Program-made: the position numbers and the translations under genes
Shown: piece after piece, positions 1 through 7,473 of the stretch
Position numbering within the stretch: position 1 is the first letter of the stretch
Layout: every line of letters begins with the position of its first letter
Notes under the pieces: generated by a model
Databases searched by the model: none
Seen by the model: only the letters and a program-made list of their open reading frames with translations
Told to the model about the DNA's origin: nothing
DNA from: Listeria cossartiae subsp. cossartiae
GTDB lineage: Bacteria > Bacillota > Bacilli > Lactobacillales > Listeriaceae
NCBI RefSeq assembly: GCF_014224155.1
Contig: NZ_JAASUI010000001.1
Location: forward strand, 434,001 to 498,000
DNA: 64,000 bases
Direction of reading: 5' to 3'

Positions 1-1149
1 CAAGCCAAAATCCCAGAGATCACGCAGGTGTTAAAAGATTCCAGAGAAACGCTGCAAACCGGCCAAAGCTACTTAAAAGAATTCCAACAACGCCTACCAG
101 AAATCCAAAAAACATTGGACGAGGCGACTAAGGTAATCAACACCAAGCTAGATACCATTATCGCTGGCATTAACGAAGCAGCCAACTTTTACAAAAATGA
201 TTATCCGAATGTAAAAGCGAATATTAAAAAAGCTGCTAACTTCATTCGCGATGATTTGCCAGGACTCGAAAAAGAAATTAACCAAGCGTCCAACCTCATC
301 CAAGAAAAAATGCCGGAATTCGAAAAAGCGATTAAAATTGCGGCTGATCTTTCCAGAGAAGAGCTACCCGAATTTGAAAAAGCTATCAATAATGCAGCCA
401 ACAAAATTACCGATTTCGATAAAAATTACGATTTGCAAAGCATTATCAAGATGCTCAGAAATGATGCCGACAAAGATAGTTCCTTTATTGCCAATCCAGT
501 TAACTTAAAAGAAACAAGCTACTATCCAATTCCAAATTACGGCTCGGCAAGCTCGCCATTTTATACGGCGCTATGTTTGTGGGTGGGCGCGCTCTTACTG
601 ATTTCACTACTGCGCGTTGATGTAGAAGTGCCAGCCGGTATATTTAGCCATTATCATCGCTATTTTGGCCGACTGCTAACTTTCTTATCAATCGGGTTAA
701 TGCAGGCGCTCATCGTGACGCTCGGGAATATTTTCTTACTCGGCGTATCCATTGCAGAACCACTGCTCCACGTGCTATTCAGTATGTTTATCAGTGTGAT
801 ATTTATGACAATTGTTTACACGCTCGTCTCGCTATTTAATAATGTCGGAAAAGGAATCGCGATTATTTTACTTGTTTTGCAAATTTCAGGAGCAGGCGGA
901 AACTTTCCTATTCAAGTTTCGCCACCATTTTTCCAAGCGATTTATCCGTTCTTGCCGTTCACTTATGCGGTTAGTCTAATCCGGGAAAGTGTTGGGGGGC
1001 TTTACATGCCGACAGTCTGGATCGATATGAGCGTCCTTACCGGATTTGCGATTCTGTTTATCGCACTAGGAATTTTACTCAAAAAACCACTCGATAAAAT
1101 TGTGCCAAAACTCTCGGAAAAAGCAAAACGAAGCAAGCTGATCCATTAA
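1..1149 (+). CDS. YhgE/Pip-type membrane protein, 3' part
   Basis: The reading frame is open from the first base, so only the C-terminal ~382 residues are present. The first ~150 residues are a charged helical repeat (recurring EFEKAI/LP-x-EKEI units, likely coiled coil). They are followed by about five hydrophobic segments, beginning near FYTALCLWVGALLLISLL, and a basic tail. This layout (long extracytoplasmic helical stalk, then a C-terminal ABC-2-like membrane bundle) is that of the YhgE/Pip (phage infection protein)/EsaA family. Proteins of that family include phage receptors and type VII secretion parts; which role applies here cannot be told. The gene stops 44 bp before the GntR regulator. 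Confidence 0.75.
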   Translation, partial: QAKIPEITQVLKDSRETLQTGQSYLKEFQQRLPEIQKTLDEATKVINTKLDTIIAGINEAANFYKNDYPNVKANIKKAANFIRDDLPGLEKEINQASNLIQEKMPEFEKAIKIAADLSREELPEFEKAINNAANKITDFDKNYDLQSIIKMLRNDADKDSSFIANPVNLKETSYYPIPNYGSASSPFYTALCLWVGALLLISLLRVDVEVPAGIFSHYHRYFGRLLTFLSIGLMQALIVTLGNIFLLGVSIAEPLLHVLFSMFISVIFMTIVYTLVSLFNNVGKGIAIILLVLQISGAGGNFPIQVSPPFFQAIYPFLPFTYAVSLIRESVGGLYMPTVWIDMSVLTGFAILFIALGILLKKPLDKIVPKLSEKAKRSKLIH

Positions 1150-1160
1150 TAATTTTTCTG

Positions 1161-1169
1161 TGATATAAT
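1161..1169 (+). promoter_or_regulatory. Extended -10 promoter of the GntR gene
   Basis: A perfect extended -10 (TGATATAAT) lies 25 bp before the GTG start of the GntR gene. No good -35 is visible, as is usual for TGn-type promoters. Confidence 0.6.
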
Positions 1170-1193
1170 TACGAGCGAAGAGGGGGCAGACTT

Positions 1194-1841
1194 GTGGCAA
1201 ATAAATTTAAAACATTAGATAAGATGGTTTACAATTTACTTCTTGAAAAAATTAAAAACGGCGAATTAGTGGTGAACCAACATTTAGCGGAAGAAAAACT
1301 AGCGACAGAATTCGGTGTGAGCCGTTCACCACTACGAAAAGCAATCGCAACACTCACTGCTCAAGGCATTGTCAGCTATCACGAAAATAGTGGCGCCGTT
1401 TTAAATGATGTCCTTATTGATGCGGCTCGCTATGTGCAATTAATGGAAACCATTGATATTTTTGTCGATGCTGCTATCGTCAAGGCTGCTCATTTTGGTT
1501 ATGAAATGGATGTCGAAAAACTGCATGAGCGCGTGACTGAGATGGAACGCTTTTCGTATTTAACCGATGTGGAAAATTATTTTGAGGCACATCACCGTTT
1601 TATTCTTTGTTTAATTAGTTTTGCTGAAAACCCCTACCAAGTTCGCATCGCCAAGCAAATTTTCTTCCAAATGGTTCATTTTTCTGATGGCATTAACATT
1701 TTTAAATCTGTCGAAATTAGAGAATGGACTAACAAAAAGAGTAAGCAGATTTATGAGCTACTCGCGGAAGAAAAAACAGAAGCCGCTAGAAAAACGATAA
1801 AGTCATTATTTGCGGAACTTACAATTCAAGCTTATAGATAA
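1194..1841 (+). CDS. GntR-family (FadR-like) transcriptional regulator
   Basis: 215 residues. The N-terminal ~70 residues form a GntR winged helix (LLEKIKNGELVVNQHLAEEK, then FGVSRSPLRKAIATLTAQGI, the recognition-helix block). The rest is an all-helical FCD-type effector domain with acidic/His residues (for example ETIDIFVDAAIV and EAHHRFI) that bind metal or carboxylate ligands in this family. The GTG start is preceded by GAAGAGGGGG. The gene is a single-gene unit with its own extended -10 and a terminator. The effector and target genes are unknown; the neighbouring YhgE/Pip gene is a possible but unproven target. Confidence 0.85.
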   Translation: MANKFKTLDKMVYNLLLEKIKNGELVVNQHLAEEKLATEFGVSRSPLRKAIATLTAQGIVSYHENSGAVLNDVLIDAARYVQLMETIDIFVDAAIVKAAHFGYEMDVEKLHERVTEMERFSYLTDVENYFEAHHRFILCLISFAENPYQVRIAKQIFFQMVHFSDGINIFKSVEIREWTNKKSKQIYELLAEEKTEAARKTIKSLFAELTIQAYR

Positions 1842-1873
1842 AAAGAGCTGTCCATTTAGGACAGCTCTTTTTG
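1841..1873. terminator. Bidirectional terminator
   Basis: A 12-bp perfect stem (AAAGAGCTGTCC / GGACAGCTCTTT) around a 5-base loop, with A-tract and T-tract on either side. It ends the GntR gene on the plus strand and the acetyltransferase on the minus strand. Confidence 0.9.
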
Positions 1874-2392
1874 ATATAGATTAAATCCATTTTTCACGCC
1901 TGAAAACGCGAAACCATAGCGTAAATACATTTGATTTAACTGTTCATTCGTTTCAATACAATCCAACCGAACAAACGGAATCGACCGTTCTTCCGCTAAT
2001 TTTTCCGCAAAGTAAATCATTTCCTTGCTCAAAGAAATACCGCTAAACCTACGGGCGACCATAATTCGGTGCAAATAATATGCCTTATCATGCGCCAAGT
2101 CGCCCCATAAATCCGTATCCCAATCACTCGGTGTTTTCCGAATAATCATCGCACCCGCAAGTTCACCATCATTCGTTTCAAAAAGTGCAACCTCGCCAAG
2201 CTCAATGCGTTGTTCGATGTTATGCACATCAAAGCCATGTAAAATATCGCCCCACTGGGTTGAACCCGATTCTTTTAACCAGCGAGCTGTATCCATCATT
2301 AAGTCTGTTATTGCCTGACGATCATTTGGCAAAGCAAAGCGGACTAGAAATTCCAGTCCGCCAGCCGTAATTTTATTTTGGTTCGTTGTCAT
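1856..2392 (-). CDS. GNAT-family N-acetyltransferase
   Basis: 178 residues. The frame extends upstream, but that extension is an out-of-frame shadow of the DUF975 gene repeats, so I start at the ATG at 2392 (MTTNQNK). GNAT features: an acidic strand GELAGAMII, then YYLHRIMVARRFSGISLSKEM (motif A, a degenerate acetyl-CoA loop), then VRLDCIETNEQLNQMYLRYGFAFSGV (motif B with the C-terminal YxxxGF). The start codon overlaps the end of the DUF975 gene by 20 bases, so the two are probably translationally coupled. The substrate is unknown. The Shine-Dalgarno is weak (AGAGG). Confidence 0.8.
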   Translation of the reverse strand: MTTNQNKITAGGLEFLVRFALPNDRQAITDLMMDTARWLKESGSTQWGDILHGFDVHNIEQRIELGEVALFETNDGELAGAMIIRKTPSDWDTDLWGDLAHDKAYYLHRIMVARRFSGISLSKEMIYFAEKLAEERSIPFVRLDCIETNEQLNQMYLRYGFAFSGVKNGFNLYQKELS

Positions 2393-3353
2393 CTTTTGGA
2401 GCCTCTGGATTTTCGGGAGTCTCAGGCGTTTTTGGTGCCTCAGGAGCTTCTGGAGTCTCGGGTGTTTCAGGAGTTTCTGGAACTTCTGGAACTTCGGGTT
2501 CTTTTGCTGTGTCAGGTCCAAAGCCTTCCGGGTGGGTATCTTCCACGAATGGATCAGCTTCTGTTGTTCCGAATGGGTCCACTTCTTCGTCGGCAACAAT
2601 TACTGTTTCTTCTGTAAAAGTGCCTTCGCTCGCTGCAAATAAATCATCGTAGAATACAGCGATAGAAGTGATTAGATAAGGATAAACATAAAGCGAAATA
2701 CCAAGTCCAATTAACCAAGCAGCTAAAAGTAGCACTAGTCCACCAAAAGCAGCACCAGCAGAAACTGTGGAGATAACTTCAGATAAACCATCATAATAAG
2801 ATGAAGTGGCAACCCCACTAAATACAATAACAGATCCGACAATCGCAACGCCAATTGGAATTAAATACCAAAGTAGGAATGTAAGTGACAGTCCGAAAAG
2901 TCTGCCTTTGTGCCCATTCATCATATGGCGGCTTTCTGTAATAGCATCTAATGGAGAAATATTAGGATTATCTCTCAAAATGAAGAGTGTTTGTGAATAA
3001 GAGTAAGTTTTAATAATCCCAGGTACGATTAGTAGTAAGCCCCATAAGAAAGTGAAAATACAAATTAGCAAGTAAGCTACAAATGTACGGCCAAATTCTT
3101 TAAAGCCACTAAACATATAAGCAACATCAGGTTGTTCTCCGCGGCTAATTGCCAGGTACACCCAAGAAACACCAGTGTATAATGGTCCTGTTACTAGTAT
3201 CATAGCAACCTGACCTACGAAAGGAATCCAACCAAGTATTCCTCCGGTTATTGTTAAGATTAACCAAGCGAGTACAAAAATCCCAATGGCAATTCCCCAG
3301 TTACCACGTAGCGACTCTTTCGCGGTTCTTTTTACTTGTGAAATAGTCATCAT
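2373..3353 (-). CDS. DUF975 family integral membrane protein
   Basis: 326 residues from the ATG at 3353, preceded by AAAAAGGAG; a second ATG follows directly. The N-terminal ISQVKRTAKESLRGNWGIAI block is the start of the DUF975 family, followed by about five hydrophobic segments to residue ~240. The last ~70 residues are an acidic tail that becomes a proline-rich repeat of PETPE/PEAPE units ending near NEPK, probably extended. DUF975 proteins have no established function. The gene is the first of a two-gene minus-strand unit with the acetyltransferase. Confidence 0.8.
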   Translation of the reverse strand: MMTISQVKRTAKESLRGNWGIAIGIFVLAWLILTITGGILGWIPFVGQVAMILVTGPLYTGVSWVYLAISRGEQPDVAYMFSGFKEFGRTFVAYLLICIFTFLWGLLLIVPGIIKTYSYSQTLFILRDNPNISPLDAITESRHMMNGHKGRLFGLSLTFLLWYLIPIGVAIVGSVIVFSGVATSSYYDGLSEVISTVSAGAAFGGLVLLLAAWLIGLGISLYVYPYLITSIAVFYDDLFAASEGTFTEETVIVADEEVDPFGTTEADPFVEDTHPEGFGPDTAKEPEVPEVPETPETPETPEAPEAPKTPETPENPEAPKDDNEPK

Positions 3354-3538
3354 AATGAAAACTCCTTTTTCGTTTATTTTAGTATAATAGCAAAAATACC
3401 TACTCCTAAAATAGCACACTTTCCAGCACTAATACAGTAATAAGAGGCGTGATAAAAAAATGCTCAAAAAAGGATTACATTTCTATTTTTAGGGGAAAAG
3501 TAATTTTATGTAGTATGATTAATTTGGAGGTGGCGCAT

Positions 3539-3748
3539 ATGGCCCATGAGAATTTAAGAGAATTAGAAGATCAATTAATTGAGTTGCGACAAACGTATCA
3601 AGAAGTAATCAGCGAAACGAGAGTCTTTGAAGACCCCCAACTCCAAAATGGTCCAATCAATGCAGCGGAAGTTAGATTAAGTGCATTACGTCACGAGATT
3701 GCCGAAGTAGAGAAGAAAATCAAAAAAGCAGAGAGCGAAACCGAATAA
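3539..3748 (+). CDS. Small coiled-coil protein of unknown function
   Basis: 69 residues from the ATG at 3539, preceded by a strong TTGGAGGTGG; the longer open frame upstream has no ribosome site. The sequence is almost wholly charged and helical (ENLRELEDQLIELRQTYQEV, then RLSALRHEIAEVEKKIKKAE), consistent with a two-helix coiled coil. There is no signal peptide or membrane segment. I do not recognise a named family. It lies 67 bp upstream of the phosphatase gene on the same strand and may be cotranscribed with it. Confidence 0.65.
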   Translation: MAHENLRELEDQLIELRQTYQEVISETRVFEDPQLQNGPINAAEVRLSALRHEIAEVEKKIKKAESETE

Positions 3749-3815
3749 GAAAAAGGCGTCCATTTGTTGATTTAGCAGAGGGGCGTTTCTTTTACGTAGA
3801 TTTGGAGGTGTAACG

Positions 3816-4523
3816 ATGAAGCCAATTTTTGCTGTAGGGGATGTTCACGGAGAAATAACGCTTTTAGACGAGTTGCTGGAAAACTGGGATAAAGAGCGCG
3901 AACGACTTTTGTTTGTTGGGGATTTGATTGATCGCGGCGAAAACCCAGCAGCAGTACTTAGAAAAGTAAAAGCTTTGGCCGACCAAACAGACGTGATTGT
4001 TTTAAAAGGAAATCACGAACAAATGCTACTTGATTTTCTAGAGAATCCTACAGAAAAAATGCACTATTATTTAAGCCAAGGTGGCATGGAAACCATTCAA
4101 TCTTTAATCGCCGACTCCTTAGATAAAAAAATGACGCCAGAAGGATTAGCGGAGCGGATTAAAAATGAGGCTTCGGAGCTGATTGATTTTATCCGGAATT
4201 TGCCACTTTATTATGAAGAAGGTAAATATGTATTTGTGCATGCGGGAGTAGATTTTTCTAAAAAAGATTGGCATGATACCGAGGAACGCGATTTTTTCTG
4301 GATTCGCGAACCATTTTTATTTGGGAAGAACAACACTGGGAAAGTCTTTATTTTCGGGCATACACCAGTGCAAAATTTACATAGTAATGGAAGTTCGGGT
4401 ATTTGGGTTTCGGACGATAAAACGAGGCTCGATATCGATGGTGGCGCGGTTTTTGGCGGAGAACTTCACGGAGTTGTCGTAGAAGAGACGGTCATCACCA
4501 AAAGTTTTTCTGTAAAAAAATAA
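3816..4523 (+). CDS. prpA: PrpA-like serine/threonine (or Ap4A-type) metallophosphatase
   Basis: 235 residues. All PPP/calcineurin-like metal-binding motifs are present: GDVHG (residues 8-12), GDLIDRGEN (35-43), GNHE (65-68), then HAGVDF and GHTPV. The family uses a dinuclear Mn/Fe centre to dephosphorylate phosphoproteins (PrpA/PrpE) or hydrolyse diadenosine tetraphosphate; the sequence alone does not separate these. Cytosolic, no membrane segment. The start is preceded by TTTGGAGGTG. It ends at a strong bidirectional terminator. Confidence 0.85.
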   Translation: MKPIFAVGDVHGEITLLDELLENWDKERERLLFVGDLIDRGENPAAVLRKVKALADQTDVIVLKGNHEQMLLDFLENPTEKMHYYLSQGGMETIQSLIADSLDKKMTPEGLAERIKNEASELIDFIRNLPLYYEEGKYVFVHAGVDFSKKDWHDTEERDFFWIREPFLFGKNNTGKVFIFGHTPVQNLHSNGSSGIWVSDDKTRLDIDGGAVFGGELHGVVVEETVITKSFSVKK

Positions 4524-4568
4524 GCATCAAATGGGCTCTTTCAAAGTGCTCATTTGATGCTTTTTTAT
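4522..4568. terminator. Bidirectional terminator
   Basis: A long stem AAGCATCAAATG...CATTTGATGCTT followed by a T-run. It separates the phosphatase gene from the convergent DUF420 gene. Confidence 0.9.
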
Positions 4569-5132
4569 TTAATAATACGGTGCCATAAATAAGTATACTA
4601 GTACGCCGGTTAAGCTGACATATAGCCAAATCGGCATGGTCCAACGAACGATTTTTTTATGTTTCTCAATTTGCATCGTCCAGCCCCATACAAGTGCAAA
4701 TAGCGCGAGTGGAACGACGATTGCCGCTAAGAAACTATGTGTAATTAAGATGAAAAAGTAGATTGGACGGATAATTCCAACTCCGCCAAATGTGGAAGTT
4801 TCTGCTGAAATATAGTGAAACGTTAAGTAAGTTACTAAGAAGAATAACGTTGATGTAAATGCTGCTAAAATAAAGCCACGGTGCATTTTAATGTTTTTCT
4901 TTTTTATAATCGCCCAAAGTGCAATAACTAAAAATACAAAGGTAAAACTATTAAAGATGGCGTTCATCCGCGGGAAAATAGTAATGTCGAAATGCACTGC
5001 CCCTTGATATCCAATTGGTGAGAAGAATAGTAGCAAAATCACCACAACCGCGACAAATGAAATAATCATTATCGGCCAAAAATAGTTTTTATCTGATGTC
5101 GGCTTTGTGAGTTTTTCTTTATTTTGTTCCAT
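4569..5132 (-). CDS. DUF420 family membrane protein (CtaM/YozB-like)
   Basis: 187 residues with five hydrophobic segments (starting FWPIMIISFVAVVVILLLFF). Conserved DUF420 histidines are present: FPRMNAIFNSFTFV, NIKMHRGFILAAF, YLTFHYIS, FFILITHSFLAAIVVPLAL and EKHKKIVRWTMPIWLYVSLTG all fit the family. Related proteins (CtaM of Staphylococcus) assist haem-copper oxidase maturation, so a respiratory role is likely by family, not shown here. The start is preceded by TTTAGGGGGC. Monocistronic. Confidence 0.8.
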   Translation of the reverse strand: MEQNKEKLTKPTSDKNYFWPIMIISFVAVVVILLLFFSPIGYQGAVHFDITIFPRMNAIFNSFTFVFLVIALWAIIKKKNIKMHRGFILAAFTSTLFFLVTYLTFHYISAETSTFGGVGIIRPIYFFILITHSFLAAIVVPLALFALVWGWTMQIEKHKKIVRWTMPIWLYVSLTGVLVYLFMAPYY

Positions 5133-5223
5133 GAAAAAAATAGCCCCCTAAATATAAAAATTGCTGTACTTCTTTCATTATACATGACGAACATATCGGA
5201 TGCGAAAGATTGAACTTTTAAGG

Positions 5224-5229
5224 TATAAT
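5224..5229 (+). promoter_or_regulatory. Candidate -10 box
   Basis: A perfect TATAAT 22 bp before the ATG at 5252. It overlaps the first codons of the longer open frame, which argues for the downstream start. The -35 is poor. Confidence 0.4.
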
Positions 5230-5251
5230 GGTTGGGGAAAGGGTGTTTCGT

Positions 5252-5668
5252 ATGTCGATAATTGCACGAGAATTAACAAAAGCGGAAGAAGCCGAAATTA
5301 TCCGTTTAAAAGAAGAAGGCGAAGTAATGCTCCAAACGGATGGAACTCCAGAAGAGCGAATTGAGAAAATCGCTGCGTACTTAAAAGATACCTCGCCAGA
5401 TCCTGATTTGGCAGAAGAACTTGGTTATGTTTTAGGTTCTTTATACGGAGAAGCAGTACGGGAAAAGTATCAGTGGAAATGGCTGTTTGTCTCTGAAAAC
5501 GATTTAGAAGGTTACGCAATCACGTCGAAAGAGCATGGCTATACGTTTATGGTGCATGACTATTTTATGCAAGTAATCGTTCAAAACAAACCAGATAATA
5601 GTAAAATGTTATTTGAGTTAATGGTTGATATGACAGGGAATCGGGATGATTTTCGGATGATTGGGTGA
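5252..5668 (+). CDS. DUF3806-like protein
   Basis: 138 residues from the ATG at 5252 (MSIIAREL); AAAGGG lies 9 bp upstream and the TATAAT at 5224 makes any earlier start unlikely. Soluble protein with a helical N-terminus (LTKAEEAEIIRLKEEGEVML) and a central LAEELGYVLGSLYGEAV...WKWLFV block resembling DUF3806. No catalytic motif was recognised. It is followed after 33 bp by the HhH-GPD gene, probably in the same unit. Confidence 0.55.
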   Translation: MSIIARELTKAEEAEIIRLKEEGEVMLQTDGTPEERIEKIAAYLKDTSPDPDLAEELGYVLGSLYGEAVREKYQWKWLFVSENDLEGYAITSKEHGYTFMVHDYFMQVIVQNKPDNSKMLFELMVDMTGNRDDFRMIG

Positions 5669-5701
5669 GGGATAACTGTTTTATTGATGAGGTGATGCGC
5701 G

Positions 5702-6334
5702 GTGAACGGAAACGAGCAAAAAGTGTTGGTTTTAAATAATTTAGTGGAGCATTATGGTTATCAAGATTGGTGGGAAGAGGAGAATCGTCTTGCTGATTGG
5801 TTGTCGATGATATTAATTCAGCGCACGACAGAGAAAAATGCCAAGCTAGCATTAGCCAATCTGGCGCCATTTTTAGATTTAGAGAGTTTAGTTGCTATCG
5901 ATATGGCGAAATTAGAGGAACTAATCTACCCAGCCGGTTTTTATAAACAAAAAAGTATTTATATTAAGGCGCTAATCCAGTGGTTTGTCAGCCATGGAGC
6001 TAGTTTTGATAAGTTTCGACGCTATTCAACAGAAGATTTGCGAAAAGAATTATTGGGCATAAAAGGCGTCGGAGAAGAAACTGCTGACGCGATGTTGCTA
6101 TATATTTTTGAGCGGAATGTGTTTATTGCTGATTTGTATGCGAGGCGATTATTTACGCGATTAGATTTTGGCGAATATACAACCTATGAGCAAATGCGCG
6201 AAGAATTTATGCCTATTGTAGGAAAAATTTCGCATAAATTATGCAAAGAATGGCACTCAGTTATCGATGTTCATGGGAAGCATTTTGGCAAGAATAAGAC
6301 GATGGATGAAACGTGGTTATTGGAAAGTAAGTAA
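5702..6334 (+). CDS. HhH-GPD DNA glycosylase, endonuclease III-like, without Fe-S cluster
   Basis: 210 residues from a GTG start behind GAGGTGATGCG. The helix-hairpin-helix is at residues ~116-131 (LLGIKGVGEETADAMLLY) and the GPD aspartate is at ~144 (FIADLYARRL). The catalytic lysine of endonuclease III (GVGRKTA) is replaced by Glu (GVGEETA). The C-terminal four-cysteine Fe-S loop is missing; only one Cys lies in that stretch. By family logic this would be a monofunctional base-excision glycosylase. The substrate base is not deducible. Confidence 0.8.
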   Translation: MNGNEQKVLVLNNLVEHYGYQDWWEEENRLADWLSMILIQRTTEKNAKLALANLAPFLDLESLVAIDMAKLEELIYPAGFYKQKSIYIKALIQWFVSHGASFDKFRRYSTEDLRKELLGIKGVGEETADAMLLYIFERNVFIADLYARRLFTRLDFGEYTTYEQMREEFMPIVGKISHKLCKEWHSVIDVHGKHFGKNKTMDETWLLESK

Positions 6335-6348
6335 TAGCAAGGGAAGCC

Positions 6349-6546
6349 GTGGATTTTACTGTGAAAATTGTGAAAGCTGAGAAAGCGGCAATTGTTGTTG
6401 CGGAAAATCCTGGAGTAACACCCAAGCCAAAAAGGGAAGAGGAGTTAGTGATAAGGAAACTCCCACTAACTGGTGACACGACTTCGAAAGCGATATTCGT
6501 TGGGCTTCTTTGTTTGGGAACTTGGCTTCTAGTTAGAAAAAAATAA
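6349..6546 (+). pseudogene. Orphan C-terminal end of an LPXTG wall-anchored protein
   Basis: An open frame of 65 codons that ends in a complete sortase signal: LPLTGD, a hydrophobic stretch FVGLLCLGTWLLV, then RKK. It has no signal peptide, no Shine-Dalgarno at the only available GTG, and just ~30 residues before the motif (with a Pro/Lys/Glu linker GVTPKPKREEE). It therefore reads as the leftover tail of a deleted cell-wall protein, such as an internalin-type surface protein, not a working gene. It lies directly between the HhH-GPD gene and a terminator. Confidence 0.6.
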
Positions 6547-6551
6547 CAGTA

Positions 6552-6584
6552 AAAAAAGATAAGTGAACCCACTTATCTTTTTTA
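6552..6584. terminator. Bidirectional terminator
   Basis: Perfect stem AAAAAGATAAGTG/CACTTATCTTTTT with a short loop, between the LPXTG remnant and the convergent CMD-family gene. Confidence 0.9.
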
Positions 6585-6590
6585 TAGTGA

Positions 6591-6899
6591 CTATTCTTCA
6601 TCAAAAGCATCAATAGCTACAGGTAAAGCACTTATCACTGTGTTGCCGACTGCAGGAAGACCAACGAGAATGGCGCTAATAATTTCATCACGTGTCGCGC
6701 CGCTTGATTTCGCCATTTTCACATGGAAGGGTATTCCGCTTTCGAGGCGGGTGGCGGCCAAAACGGCAATGTATGCGAGTTCCTCTGTTTTCTTATCGAG
6801 CTTGCTTGCAGTATCTAATTTATGTACAGTTTCCATCCAAGCTGCTTGTACTTCAGGAGCTTCTTTTGCGAATACTTCGAATGATTTGCTTACTTTCAT
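6591..6899 (-). CDS. Carboxymuconolactone decarboxylase (AhpD-like) family protein
   Basis: 102 residues. I use the ATG at 6899 (AGGAG about 10 bp upstream) rather than the TTG one codon earlier. The helical CMD core is clear: KLDKKTEELAYIAVLAA, then FHVKMAKSSGATRDEIISAI. The redox Cys-x-x-Cys of AhpD is absent (the site reads RLESGIPFH), so it is unlikely to be a peroxiredoxin-type disulfide reductase. The substrate is unknown. Single-gene minus-strand unit. Confidence 0.8.
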   Translation of the reverse strand: MKVSKSFEVFAKEAPEVQAAWMETVHKLDTASKLDKKTEELAYIAVLAATRLESGIPFHVKMAKSSGATRDEIISAILVGLPAVGNTVISALPVAIDAFDEE

Positions 6900-7061
6900 C
6901 AAAATTCATCTCCTATTAAAAGTTTAATAAGCTTTGCACACTTAATCTAGCATAGGTTATGTGAAACTTGCAATAAATAAAGTGGACATGTATAGATTTT
7001 CTTGCAAAGTGATTCTACAATAGGTAAAATTACTATTACAAAATAGTAGAAAGGAAATTTT

Positions 7062-7436
7062 ATGGATGCTCATATAGAAAAAATACAAGATGTAATTGAA
7101 TTAGTTAAAACGAGAAAATATAGCGAAGCAGAAAAGTTACTTTTTCATTTATACGAAGCATTTCAAACCGAGTCTCCAAAAAATATACCTGAAGTATATT
7201 TTAAACGAGATAGAATCGGCTATACTCGTTGGGAAAATACCGAATTAAATAAATTAGGAAAAATAATACAAAAAAACCTGATTTATCTTGATAAACAGGG
7301 AATGATTAAATCTGATATAGTGATTGCATATATTGAAGGTGCAGAGAAAATGAGCGAGTTAGAAGGAATGAAAACAACAGATAATTTAAAAGTGTTGACT
7401 GTATTACATGGTATTATGTATGCTTACTCCGCGTAA
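7062..7436 (+). CDS. Small helical protein; weak resemblance to bacteriocin-immunity proteins
   Basis: 124 residues, ATG behind GAAAGGAAATTTT. Predicted soluble and all-helical, rich in Lys/Glu/Ile and notably AT-rich in codon use compared with its neighbours. The size, the helical repeats (IEKIQDVIELVKTRKYSEAE; NKLGKIIQKNLIYLDKQG) and its isolated position resemble class IIa bacteriocin immunity proteins (EntA_Immun four-helix bundles), but no diagnostic motif was found and no bacteriocin gene is next to it. Treat it as hypothetical. A strong terminator follows. Confidence 0.55.
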   Translation: MDAHIEKIQDVIELVKTRKYSEAEKLLFHLYEAFQTESPKNIPEVYFKRDRIGYTRWENTELNKLGKIIQKNLIYLDKQGMIKSDIVIAYIEGAEKMSELEGMKTTDNLKVLTVLHGIMYAYSA

Positions 7437-7441
7437 TAATT

Positions 7442-7472
7442 AAAAACCGCCCAAACACTGGGCGGTTTTTGT
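7442..7472. terminator. Bidirectional terminator
   Basis: Stem AAAACCGCCCA/TGGGCGGTTTT with a 5-base loop and T-run, between the small helical gene and the convergent thiD. Confidence 0.92.
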
Positions 7473-7473
7473 A

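Noticed and set aside
2386..2652. Ser/Gly-rich plus-strand ORF
   Set aside because: It is the mirror of the Pro/Glu repeats of the DUF975 gene on the other strand; no ribosome site and biased composition.
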